A stretch of 16,197 nt of DNA. Source: Oscillospiraceae bacterium. Its GTDB lineage: Bacteria; Bacillota; Clostridia; Oscillospirales; Acutalibacteraceae. Positions 1-7,344 of this stretch are shown piece after piece. The notes below the pieces were generated by a model. That model saw only the letters and a list, made by a program, of their open reading frames with translations. It was not told the DNA's origin and searched no databases. The stretch lies in NCBI GenBank assembly GCA_031273775.1, contig JAISRF010000067.1, positions 1 through 16,197 on the forward strand, read 5' to 3'. Position 1 is the stretch's first letter. Each line of letters begins with the position of its first letter. The position numbers and the translations under genes were made by a program.

Positions 1-147
1 ATTCAAATCCGCGCGGCGGGAATATGGTTGAAAAATCTCCACACCTTCCCCTGACAAGGAAACCACGGCTGAACTTATTTTTTTACCAAAAGTGTCACCC
101 ATCATTGACACGCGCACAATATTTTTTCAAAATTCGAAAACTGTTTC
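1..147. other. Non-coding left edge, no gene supported
   Basis: I see no convincing gene in this stretch. A 65-codon open frame (24-221) runs through it, but it has no Shine-Dalgarno sequence, no recognisable family motif, and overlaps the promoter at 148-176. A T-rich run near 76-85 may be part of the end of an upstream transcript, but I could not find a strong stem before it. A second, weaker promoter-like pair is present: TTGACA at 105-110 and CAAAAT at 128-133 with a 17-nt spacer. Confidence 0.6.
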
Positions 148-176
148 TTGACATTAGCGCAGAAATAATGGATAAT
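148..176 (+). promoter_or_regulatory. Strong sigma-A-type promoter upstream of sepF
   Basis: A perfect -35 hexamer TTGACA (148-153) is followed after exactly 17 nt by GATAAT (171-176), five of six matches to the consensus -10. Transcription would start near 183 and give a leader of about 140 nt before sepF. As no other promoter of this quality was seen before 10723 and the downstream genes are closely spaced, it may drive a long division/housekeeping operon. The match is direct; its use in the cell is inferred. Confidence 0.7.
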
Positions 177-321
177 GTAAATATACGATTTTTGTCGATG
201 GGGTGTATCGGGAGATTTTAAGCGACCGTTTTAGAAGGCGTGAGCATAGTAAGAATAGACTCCCTGCTTTTCGGCAACCGAACTTAATTACGCATTACGA
301 ATTGACATAGAGGTGAGTTAT
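177..321 (+). other. sepF leader with AATTNNN heptamers
   Basis: This is the probable 5' untranslated region of sepF. No known riboswitch or T-box signature is evident. Its end carries three consecutive 7-nt units beginning AATT or CATT (286-306: AATTACG, CATTACG, AATTGAC). These stop four bases before the Shine-Dalgarno sequence GAGGTGA (310-316). Similar heptamers precede divIVA and the oxidoreductase gene. Confidence 0.45.
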
Positions 322-948
322 TTGGGTCTTGTTGATAAGATTAAAGGATTCATGAACGCCCCGGATGATGAATATTACGAGGATGAGCCGGAAACGCCGG
401 TCAGAAAGCGACGATCAGACGAGGACAACGATGATTATTTCGGGTATGATTCCTCGCCGGTTTATAAAAAGAAAGGTTCACGCGCGCCATCATATTCATC
501 TGATGTTTCCGATGATTCTTTCGACTCCGGCAAACGCGAAAAGGATTATTTTTACGACGATACGCCCCGACGCCAGTCCGGTCGTGACCGCGAAACCACA
601 AGAAGCGGTCGGGATTTCGGATCTGTGCGTGAGCAAGAAAAGAACAAGGTCGTCAACATTCACGCGACTACGCAGCTTCAGGTGGTGTTGGTCAAGCCTG
701 AGCGCTTTGATGAGGCGACCACCATTGCTGACCACTTAAACGCCAAACGCACGGTGCTTCTCAATCTGGAAGCCGCTAACCGGGAATTAACCCGCAGGCT
801 TGTGGACTTTTTAAGCGGCGTAGCCTACGCGAACAACGGTCAGTTAAAAAAGGTAGCCAATATGACCTTTATCATCACACCGTTCGATGTAGACATCATG
901 GGTGATTTGCTGATGGACGAATTGGAAAACAACGGATTTTACTTATAA
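322..948 (+). CDS. sepF: Cell division protein SepF
   Basis: SepF is a cytoplasmic, membrane-associated partner of FtsZ; it bundles protofilaments and tethers the Z-ring to the membrane. The C-terminal ~85 residues match the SepF fold: the VVLVKPERFDEA strand-loop, a helix with NLEAANRELTRRLVDFLSGV, and the final strands TFIITPFDVDI. The N-terminus reads MGLVDKIKGFMN, a short amphipathic helix typical of the SepF membrane anchor, followed by a long Asp/Glu/Arg/Ser-rich linker (roughly residues 15-110). I chose the TTG start at 322 because GAGGTGA (310-316) sits five nt upstream and the resulting N-terminus fits the family. A GTG at 313 would overlap this ribosome site and add only three residues. 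The product is 208 residues, longer than the usual ~150 because of the linker. It is the first gene after the promoter, 40 bp before divIVA. Confidence 0.93.
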   Translation: MGLVDKIKGFMNAPDDEYYEDEPETPVRKRRSDEDNDDYFGYDSSPVYKKKGSRAPSYSSDVSDDSFDSGKREKDYFYDDTPRRQSGRDRETTRSGRDFGSVREQEKNKVVNIHATTQLQVVLVKPERFDEATTIADHLNAKRTVLLNLEAANRELTRRLVDFLSGVAYANNGQLKKVANMTFIITPFDVDIMGDLLMDELENNGFYL

Positions 949-988
949 TTCATAATTTATATTTATTTTTGGAAGGTGCAGAAACAAC

Positions 989-1993
989 ATGACGCTTGAT
1001 TACATTGACGGGATTGAATTTACGAAATCAGTCAGCGGTTATAGACCGGGAGAGGTGGATGATTTTATTGATACGGTTTCTTCCGGGTTTAAAGAGCTAT
1101 TGCAGGAAAATGCCGGGCTCAAGGCGAATATAGACACGTTAAGCGCCTTGATTGAAGAGTACCGAGGTCAGGAAAACAGTATCCACTCCGCCTTGCTTTC
1201 CGCGCAGAAACTGGCGGATAATATTGTCAGCGAAGCGAACGCCGCCGCGGAGAAAACCGTGCGGGAAGCCGAGGAACGCGCCGCGCAAATCAATGCCGAA
1301 ACCGATGCCGACCACGCCAGGCGCCAAAAGGAATTTAATGACCGCCTTGCCGATTTGGACAACTCCAGCCGCGCTCAGGCTAAACGTCTTGTGGACGATG
1401 CCAACGCTAAATCGGCCGCAATATTTGCCGCCGCGGAGGATAGCGTTCGCCTTAAGCAGATTGCTTTCGATTCTTTAAAGCGCGACGCCAGCGTTTTTAA
1501 GGCTGATTTAATGCGTCTGTATCAGTCTCATATTGAGCTGATTAACCGCATTCCCGAGGTTGCTCAGGAACCGGAAGCCGCCGCCAAAAGTGCCGCAAAA
1601 TCCTTTGTGCCTGCCCCGGAGGAGTCTGTCGCGGCGGCGGATGTGAAGGAACCTGAAGCCGAAAATGTTTCCCCAACGGCGGACAAGCCGGACGATGAAT
1701 CCTTTGCCGAGCCACAGGAAATCCAGCCGATTGAACTTCCCACCCAACCGATTGATGCAGCCGATGTACCGAACGAAGACATATGGAAACTCCCGGACGC
1801 CGTAGAGGAAAAGCAACTGCCCCCCCGCGAGCGTAAAAGCGGGTTCAAGATCCGTGTGAACAGCGAGGATGAGGAAGAAGAGACTTTTGCTCAGCAAACC
1901 CCCCTTAAATTCGGCAGTTCTTACGATTTGCCGGACGATGCCCCTGAAAACGATGAAGCCGCGGGGTTTGGATTTTTCCGCAAGAAGAAATGA
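989..1993 (+). CDS. divIVA: DivIVA domain cell-pole/septum protein
   Basis: DivIVA proteins bind negatively curved membrane at the septum and poles and recruit division, chromosome-anchoring or wall-growth factors. The first ~30 residues match the DivIVA lipid-binding domain (GIEFTKSVSGYRPGEVDDFI). A long, Ala/Glu/Arg-rich coiled coil follows from about residue 35 to 180. The rest is a Pro/Glu/Asp/Ala-rich, probably disordered tail of about 150 residues ending in a basic FFRKKK. At 334 residues it is about twice Bacillus DivIVA. Where Bacillus has Phe-Arg at the membrane-inserting tip, this protein has Val-Ser after TKS. GGAAGGTG (about 971-978) serves as ribosome site for the ATG start. In Bacillus, ylmG and ylmH lie between sepF and divIVA; here they are missing. 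ileS follows after 100 bp. Confidence 0.92.
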   Translation: MTLDYIDGIEFTKSVSGYRPGEVDDFIDTVSSGFKELLQENAGLKANIDTLSALIEEYRGQENSIHSALLSAQKLADNIVSEANAAAEKTVREAEERAAQINAETDADHARRQKEFNDRLADLDNSSRAQAKRLVDDANAKSAAIFAAAEDSVRLKQIAFDSLKRDASVFKADLMRLYQSHIELINRIPEVAQEPEAAAKSAAKSFVPAPEESVAAADVKEPEAENVSPTADKPDDESFAEPQEIQPIELPTQPIDAADVPNEDIWKLPDAVEEKQLPPRERKSGFKIRVNSEDEEEETFAQQTPLKFGSSYDLPDDAPENDEAAGFGFFRKKK

Positions 1994-2031
1994 ATTACGC
2001 TGTTGCAAGCAGCGGTATATCTCCATGGAGT

Positions 2032-2045
2032 CGCCCCAAGGGGCG
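2032..2045. repeat. Short GC palindrome between divIVA and ileS
   Basis: CGCCCC (2032-2037) and GGGGCG (2040-2045) form a perfect inverted repeat separated by AA. In RNA the loop would open to at least CAAG or CCAAGG. No T-run follows, so it is not a standard intrinsic terminator. It lies in the 100-bp divIVA-ileS gap, which is too short for a full T-box leader. Confidence 0.45.
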
Positions 2046-2093
2046 GAATATTTGACACGAAGAGAATAAAGCAGCTGGAGGCTCTCACAAAAT

Positions 2094-4892
2094 ATGCCGA
2101 TGGACTACAACAAGACTCTGAATCTCCCCGGCACTGCGTTTCCCATGCGGGCGTCACTCCCGCAACGGGAACCGGAAATGCTGGAGCGTTGGTACACTGA
2201 GGATTTGTACGCGCGCGTCCTTGAAAAAAATCATGGGCGTCCGATTTTTGTGTTGCATGACGGCCCACCCTACGCAAATGGCGGCATTCACCTTGGTACC
2301 GCGTTAAATAAGGTGTTAAAGGATTTTATTGTGCGCTATCGCAATATGTCCGGCTACTGCGCGCCGTACGTTCCCGGCTGGGATACCCACGGTCTGCCCA
2401 TTGAGCTGAAAGCTCGCAAATCCGCGGGTGTTCAAGCTGCCGCGGATCTTTCTCCCGTGGAGCTCAGGGCGCTCTGCAGGGAGTTTGCGCTTTCCTATGT
2501 AAACGAACAGCGGGAGCAGTTCAAGCGGTTGGGCGTATTGGGCGAGTGGGACGACCCATACCTTACTCTCAAACCGGAGTTTGAAGCGCGTCAAGTTGAA
2601 ATCTTCGGAAAAATGGCGGTCGCCGGCCATATTTATAAAGGACTTAAACCGGTTTACTGGTGCCCCGAATGCCAGACTGCGCTTGCGGAAGCCGAAATTG
2701 AATACAGTGACGACAAATGCTTTTCCATATTTGTAAAATTCCGGGTAACCGACGACTTGGGTAAACTCACCGCCCTGAAAGCGGATTTGGCGCGGACGTA
2801 TTTCGTTATCTGGACCACTACCACATGGACGCTCCCCGGTAATGTGGCAATTTGTGTGGGTCCTGAATTTGATTATGCGCTGATAAAATCCGGCGCCGAG
2901 TATTATGTAATGGCAAAGGAACTTGCCGCCGGTGCCATGAAAGCCGCCGGCTTGAAAGATTATGAAATTTTAGGCGAACTGACAGGCGCGGATTTGGAAC
3001 TGATGCAAACCGCGCACCCGTTTTTACCACGCCAATCCACCGTGATTGTCGGCGATCACGTGACGCTTGAATCGGGCACTGGCTGTGTGCATACCGCTCC
3101 CGGCCATGGTGTGGAGGACTTTGAAGTTTGCCGCAAATATCCGCAGTTGCCCATTGTGGTTCCGGTCGATTCAAAAGGGGTACTCACGAAGGACGCGGGC
3201 GATTTCGCCGGGCTTTCCACAGACGATGCCAATAAAGCGATTGCAAAACGTTTGGAAGCGGACGGAAACCTGTTTGCTTTGCAAAAGATCAATCACCAGT
3301 ACCCGCACTGCTGGCGCTGCCGTCAGCCGGTGCTTTTCCGCGCCACGGAGCAATGGTTTTGCTCTATAGACGGCTTCAAGGAACAGACCCTTTCCGAAAT
3401 TGCGAAGGTGAATTGGATTCCGCAGTGGGGCGGAGAACGCATTGCCGGCATGGTTCGTGACCGTTCGGACTGGTGCATTTCGCGCCAGCGCCTGTGGGGC
3501 GTCCCGATTCCCATTTTCTTCTGCGAAAAGTGCGGCAAGGAGCATATTACCCGGCAGTCCGTCGCCGCCGTGGCGGAGTTGCTGGGTCGGGAAGGTGCCG
3601 ACGCGTGGTGGCAAAAGCCAGCCGCTGAAATTTTGCCGGAAGGTACGGTTTGCGCGGCTTGCGGCAACGGGAGCTTCACCAAGGAAACCGACATTATGGA
3701 CGTTTGGTTCGATTCCGGCGTTTCACATACCGCGGTGCTCAAAGAGCGTGAGTACCTTCGCTTTCCCGCTGATGTTTATCTGGAAGGCGCCGACCAGTAC
3801 CGCGGTTGGTTCCAGTCGTCGCTCCTAACCTCTGTGGCGGCGTTCGGCGCCGCCCCGTACAAGGCGGTGGTCACTCACGGTTGGGTGGTGGACGGCGAAG
3901 GGCGCAAAATGTCCAAATCGTTGGGCAATGGCATAGAACCGCAGGAAATTATAGACCAGTACGGCGCGGACATCCTGCGCCTGTGGGTTGCCTCTTCAGA
4001 CTACCACGCGGACATTCGTATTTCGCGCGATATTTTGAAACAGCTTTCCGAAATCTACCGCAAAATACGCAACACCGCGCGGTTTATTTTAGGTTGCCTT
4101 GCCGATTTTGACCCCGGGCGGGATTCGCTGCCGGAGGCGAATTGGCAGGATATTGACCGCTTTATGCTTAACCGCCTGAATGTCTTAATTGGGCGCGTGA
4201 CTGACGCGTATGAAAACTATGAATACCACCTGATTTTTCACGCCGTGCACAATTTTTGCGCGGTGGAACTCAGCAATTTCTACCTTGATGTCCTGAAAGA
4301 CCGGCTGTATGTGGAGTGCCCAAAAGGTGAAAGCCGGCGCGCGGCGCAAACGGTACTCACCTGCATTCTTCGCGGATTAACCCTGCTGATTGCACCAATT
4401 CTCTCTTTCACCGCGGATGAAATCTGGCAGTATATCCCAAAGCTTCCTTCCGACCGCCCCCAGAGTGTGATGCTCAACGACTTTCCGAAAGCGGGAAAAC
4501 CGGCAGATGTCGCTTTAGTGGCAAAATGGGAAAAGATTCTTGCCGTTCGGGAGGATGTGAACAAGGCGCTGGAACCCGCGCGCGCCGCAAAAGAAATCGG
4601 TTCCGGGCTGGAAGCGGCGGTTACCATTTATGCAGGCGGCGATTTGTTTGAACTCCTTGAAAGTTTTGGCGAAAAGCTCCCCGGCATTTTCATTGTTTCC
4701 GCCTGTGAGGTGAAACAGGGGCATGGAGGTGCGTTTCAAGGCGCTGTCGTCGGCGTGGACATTACCCGCGCAAACGGTACGAAATGCGAGCGTTGCTGGA
4801 ATTACTCGGAAACCGTTGGTCAAAACATGGAGCACCCCACCATTTGTACCCGGTGTGCGGCGGTTGTTGCTCAGTTGACCGTAGATGGTTGA
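2094..4892 (+). CDS. ileS: Isoleucyl-tRNA synthetase
   Basis: This cytoplasmic class I synthetase charges tRNA-Ile with isoleucine using ATP. The HIGH-region signature is HDGPPYANGGIHLGTALNK (about residues 55-73), where the second His of HIGH is Thr (HLGT). KMSKS is at residues 605-609. A Thr-rich stretch ending TWTLPGN marks the CP1 editing domain that hydrolyses mischarged Val-tRNA. The C-terminus has a zinc finger with Cys898, Cys901, Cys918 and Cys921, as in the usual bacterial (IleS1, mupirocin-sensitive type) enzyme rather than the eukaryote-like IleS2. The length of 932 residues is normal. The ATG at 2094 is preceded by GGAGG (2077-2081) with 12-nt spacing; the in-frame ATG at 2100 would be too far away. 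The gene sits between divIVA and lspA, a classic Firmicutes order. No T-box antiterminator is visible upstream. Confidence 0.98.
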   Translation: MPMDYNKTLNLPGTAFPMRASLPQREPEMLERWYTEDLYARVLEKNHGRPIFVLHDGPPYANGGIHLGTALNKVLKDFIVRYRNMSGYCAPYVPGWDTHGLPIELKARKSAGVQAAADLSPVELRALCREFALSYVNEQREQFKRLGVLGEWDDPYLTLKPEFEARQVEIFGKMAVAGHIYKGLKPVYWCPECQTALAEAEIEYSDDKCFSIFVKFRVTDDLGKLTALKADLARTYFVIWTTTTWTLPGNVAICVGPEFDYALIKSGAEYYVMAKELAAGAMKAAGLKDYEILGELTGADLELMQTAHPFLPRQSTVIVGDHVTLESGTGCVHTAPGHGVEDFEVCRKYPQLPIVVPVDSKGVLTKDAGDFAGLSTDDANKAIAKRLEADGNLFALQKINHQYPHCWRCRQPVLFRATEQWFCSIDGFKEQTLSEIAKVNWIPQWGGERIAGMVRDRSDWCISRQRLWGVPIPIFFCEKCGKEHITRQSVAAVAELLGREGADAWWQKPAAEILPEGTVCAACGNGSFTKETDIMDVWFDSGVSHTAVLKEREYLRFPADVYLEGADQYRGWFQSSLLTSVAAFGAAPYKAVVTHGWVVDGEGRKMSKSLGNGIEPQEIIDQYGADILRLWVASSDYHADIRISRDILKQLSEIYRKIRNTARFILGCLADFDPGRDSLPEANWQDIDRFMLNRLNVLIGRVTDAYENYEYHLIFHAVHNFCAVELSNFYLDVLKDRLYVECPKGESRRAAQTVLTCILRGLTLLIAPILSFTADEIWQYIPKLPSDRPQSVMLNDFPKAGKPADVALVAKWEKILAVREDVNKALEPARAAKEIGSGLEAAVTIYAGGDLFELLESFGEKLPGIFIVSACEVKQGHGGAFQGAVVGVDITRANGTKCERCWNYSETVGQNMEHPTICTRCAAVVAQLTVDG

Positions 4893-4917
4893 CAGTTAGT
4901 AAATATGTGGGGGATTT

Positions 4918-5457
4918 ATGAATATATTTGGCTGGTTGGAAGGGGATAAAAGCACCCCAAAACGGAAGCCCTTTCTGTATTTGATTTCCGGCGTGGTCGG
5001 GCTTTTGCTGATTGCCGCCGACCAATTCACCAAGTGGCTCGTCAGGGGGAGTTTTAAACTTCTTGAGACCCGCGCGTTTATTCCCGGAGTGCTGGAATTT
5101 CATTACATCACCAACGAGGGCGCGTCCTTTGGCATGATGAAAAATATGCGCTGGCTGTTTATTGTGGTAACCGCCGTCGTGATTTTGGGAGGACTTTTCC
5201 TGCTGGCGGCGCGGCGCATACACTCACCTATTTTAATCTGGGCGGCGGGTCTGATTATTTCCGGCGGAATCGGCAATATGATAGACAGGCTGTTTTTAGG
5301 TACTGTGACCGATTTTTTACACATCCTTTTCATGCCTTTCCCGTATATTTTTAACGTGGCGGATTCTGCGGTGGTGGTGGGCGCGGCGCTCATGCTGTTT
5401 TATTTTATCATAGATTCCGTGAAATCGGCCAGGGAACGAAGAAAATCAAAAGAGTAG
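4918..5457 (+). CDS. lspA: Lipoprotein signal peptidase (signal peptidase II)
   Basis: LspA is an inner-membrane aspartic protease that removes the signal peptide from diacylglyceryl-modified prolipoproteins. Four hydrophobic segments are visible (about residues 19-36, 78-97, 103-119 and 145-166). Conserved blocks are DQFTKW (35-40), NEGASFGM (66-73), GNMIDRL (119-125) and FNVADS (145-150). Asp123 and Asp149 are the expected catalytic pair. The length of 179 residues is slightly above the usual ~160, owing to a polar N-terminal extension before the first membrane span and a basic C-terminal tail. GGGGGA lies just before the ATG start. It begins 25 bp after ileS and is followed by a repeat-rich 91-bp gap before the pseudouridine synthase gene. 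Confidence 0.97.
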   Translation: MNIFGWLEGDKSTPKRKPFLYLISGVVGLLLIAADQFTKWLVRGSFKLLETRAFIPGVLEFHYITNEGASFGMMKNMRWLFIVVTAVVILGGLFLLAARRIHSPILIWAAGLIISGGIGNMIDRLFLGTVTDFLHILFMPFPYIFNVADSAVVVGAALMLFYFIIDSVKSARERRKSKE

Positions 5458-5458
5458 T

Positions 5459-5475
5459 GGCGAACCGTGTTCGCC
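5459..5475 (+). repeat. Hairpin directly after lspA stop
   Basis: GGCGAAC (5459-5465) and GTTCGCC (5469-5475) form a perfect 7-bp stem with a three-base loop, starting one base after the lspA stop codon. No T-run follows, so it is not a typical intrinsic terminator. The right arm overlaps the first of three TTCGCCCG repeats, so the left arm could in principle pair with any of them. Confidence 0.55.
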
Positions 5476-5517
5476 CGCGAAGGTTTATGTTCGCCCGTAA
5501 TAGCTCATATTCGCCCG
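5470..5517 (+). repeat. Three TTCGCCCG repeats at 20-nt period
   Basis: The octamer TTCGCCCG occurs at 5470-5477, 5490-5497 and 5510-5517, exactly 20 bases apart each time. Flanking bases are partly conserved (TTTAT and CTCAT before copies two and three), suggesting a decayed 20-bp tandem repeat. It fills the gap between lspA and the pseudouridine synthase gene. There are too few copies and the conserved part is too short for a CRISPR array. Confidence 0.6.
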
Positions 5518-5548
5518 TGAAAACCACAATGCGCGTGAGGTTCCGATC

Positions 5549-6496
5549 ATGTCACATCCATACACATTCACCGCCGAAAATTCGATTCCGGAACGCGCGG
5601 ATAAATCTGTTTCCGTTTATATGGACAGCATATCCCGTTCTCAGGCCGCCGGTCTGATTGAAAGCGGCAATGTATTGATAAACGGCGAAAAGGCGGGGAA
5701 AAGCACTAAGGTTAAGCTTGGCGATACGGTTTCCGTCACCTTGCCGGAGCCTGTTATGCCAAATGCCAGCCCGGAGAAAATCCCGCTGGATATTGTTTAT
5801 GAGGACAAACATTTATTGGTTGTAAATAAGCCCAAGGGCATGGTGGTTCATCCCGCGCCCGGCAATCACGGAGGTACGCTGGTTAATGCGCTGCTTGCTC
5901 ACTGCGGCGAAGAGCTTTCCGGCATTAACGGAGTTTTACGCCCGGGAATTGTCCACCGGATTGACAAAGATACCAGTGGACTGTTGATCGTGGCAAAAAC
6001 GGATACTGCCCACCGCGGACTTGCCGCCCAGATCAAAGAACATTCCTTCACTCGCGTGTATGAGGCTTTGGTGTGCGGGTTGGTAAAGCCGGATTCCGGC
6101 ACCGTGAACGCATCGATAGGCCGCCACCCGGTAAAGCGCAAGCAGATGGCGGTGACCGCTCGAAACAGCAAGCCCGCCGTCACGCGTTACGAGGTTCTCG
6201 CCCGCTTTGAGCGCGATAAAATCACCCGCCTGAGGTTACAATTGGAAACCGGGCGCACTCACCAAATCCGTGCGCATATGGCCTATTTGCATCACCCCGT
6301 ACTCGGTGACATGCTGTATGGCGGAAGGGCTTTCGCGGGGCTTTCTGGACAATGTCTCCACGCCCGGGAAATCGGATTTGTTCATCCGGACTCGGGGGAA
6401 GAGCTTTCCTTTAGCAGCGAACTGCCGGAATACTTTTTAGCGGCGCTATCTGAAATGAAAAATGAAAATGGCGGACTGCCAATAAATAAGTTTTAA
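5549..6496 (+). CDS. rluD: RluA/RluD-family ribosomal large subunit pseudouridine synthase
   Basis: The enzyme isomerises specific uridines of 23S rRNA to pseudouridine. The N-terminal ~70 residues form an S4-type RNA-binding domain (SQAAGLIESGNVLINGE). The catalytic domain carries HRIDKDTSGLLIVAKT, with Asp139 as the catalytic aspartate of this family. RTHQIRAHMAYLHHPVLGD (236-254) is the conserved C-terminal block. The length of 315 residues is standard. The ATG at 5549 has GAGG (5537-5540) eight nt upstream. Following lspA directly is the usual Firmicutes arrangement (Bacillus ylyB). Bacteria often carry several RluA-type paralogs, so the exact target uridines, and hence the symbol, are less sure than the family. 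Confidence 0.93.
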   Translation: MSHPYTFTAENSIPERADKSVSVYMDSISRSQAAGLIESGNVLINGEKAGKSTKVKLGDTVSVTLPEPVMPNASPEKIPLDIVYEDKHLLVVNKPKGMVVHPAPGNHGGTLVNALLAHCGEELSGINGVLRPGIVHRIDKDTSGLLIVAKTDTAHRGLAAQIKEHSFTRVYEALVCGLVKPDSGTVNASIGRHPVKRKQMAVTARNSKPAVTRYEVLARFERDKITRLRLQLETGRTHQIRAHMAYLHHPVLGDMLYGGRAFAGLSGQCLHAREIGFVHPDSGEELSFSSELPEYFLAALSEMKNENGGLPINKF

Positions 6497-6522
6497 TTTT
6501 TTTAAGAAAATGGAGTATATTA

Positions 6523-7344
6523 ATGAGCAAAGTTTTTGACGGCGTGCTTCTTGTTTCGGACATAGACGGTACACTGATTTCGCGCGACTACAAGGTTCAC
6601 CCCAAAAATTTAGAAGCTATTGAGGTATTTAAGCGTCAGGGCGGACTGTTTACCGTGGCCACCGGTCGTTCTTACGAGGCGGCGCGTCCCTACGCATTGG
6701 CAGCCGGCGTGAACTGTCCGGCCATTGTTTATAACGGCGGCGGATTGTATGACTTTGACAAACAACAAACCGTGTGGCAGTCGTTTCTGCCAAAAGAGGC
6801 CAACGCGGCGCTTCTGAAGGCGACCGCCGCGTTCCCGGAGGCGGGCGCGGAAATCCACGCTCAGGGCGTGGTATATTTGTTGCAATCTTCCCCAGAAGCT
6901 CAAAAGCACATTGACGACGAAGGGCTCACGGTTATTCCCTGTACGCCGGACAGCCTGCCCGAAAGCGGCTGGAACAAAATCCTGTTTGCGGCAAATCCCG
7001 AAATATTAAAGCGCTTGAAGGCATTTTCGGATGAAAACTCTGTGCCGGGCGCTTATTATATTTTTACCTCCCGCATATATTTTGAGTTAATTCCCGCGGG
7101 CGCTGATAAGGGCATGGCACTGGTTAAGCTGGCGGAGCTCTGTGGCAGTTGCCGAGAAAAAATCTGCGCGGTAGGGGATTATTATAATGATATTCCGCTT
7201 ATTAGGGAAGCCGCTATTTCCGCGTACGCCGCTAATGCTCCTGAGGATTTGAAAGCGGTTGCCCAATACGTGGCCGCCGACTGCGATGAAGGCACGGTCG
7301 CGGATTTTATAGCCCATATTAAAACTATTTTAGGAGGAAAATAA
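6523..7344 (+). CDS. Cof-type HAD-superfamily phosphatase
   Basis: This is a soluble haloacid-dehalogenase phosphatase of the Cof (class IIB) group; such enzymes dephosphorylate sugar phosphates, nucleotides or cofactors with broad specificity. Motif I is SDIDGTLIS, with nucleophile Asp13 and acid/base Asp15. Motif II is VATGRS around Thr47. The motif III Lys lies in GADKGMALVKL, and motif IV is VGDYYNDIPLI with its acidic metal ligands. The cap domain lies between motifs II and III. The length of 273 residues is typical. GGAG (6512-6515) sits seven nt before the ATG. The stop codon TAA shares its last base with the ATG of the transketolase gene, so translation is probably coupled. The neighbour hints at a sugar-phosphate substrate, but the sequence does not define it. 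Confidence 0.93.
   Translation: MSKVFDGVLLVSDIDGTLISRDYKVHPKNLEAIEVFKRQGGLFTVATGRSYEAARPYALAAGVNCPAIVYNGGGLYDFDKQQTVWQSFLPKEANAALLKATAAFPEAGAEIHAQGVVYLLQSSPEAQKHIDDEGLTVIPCTPDSLPESGWNKILFAANPEILKRLKAFSDENSVPGAYYIFTSRIYFELIPAGADKGMALVKLAELCGSCREKICAVGDYYNDIPLIREAAISAYAANAPEDLKAVAQYVAADCDEGTVADFIAHIKTILGGK

Noticed and set aside
24..221. Possible 65-residue protein at the left edge
   Set aside because: It has no ribosome site and no family motif, and it overlaps a strong promoter at 148-176.
1508..2026. Minus-strand frame of 172 codons opposite divIVA
   Set aside because: It mirrors the low-complexity DivIVA tail, with no motif or ribosome site.
1994..2093. T-box leader for ileS
   Set aside because: The gap is only 100 bp, with no T-box core sequence and no terminator T-run; only a short GC palindrome is present.
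5470..5517. CRISPR array
   Set aside because: There are only three 8-bp identities at a 20-nt period, no spacers of usual length, and no cas genes nearby.
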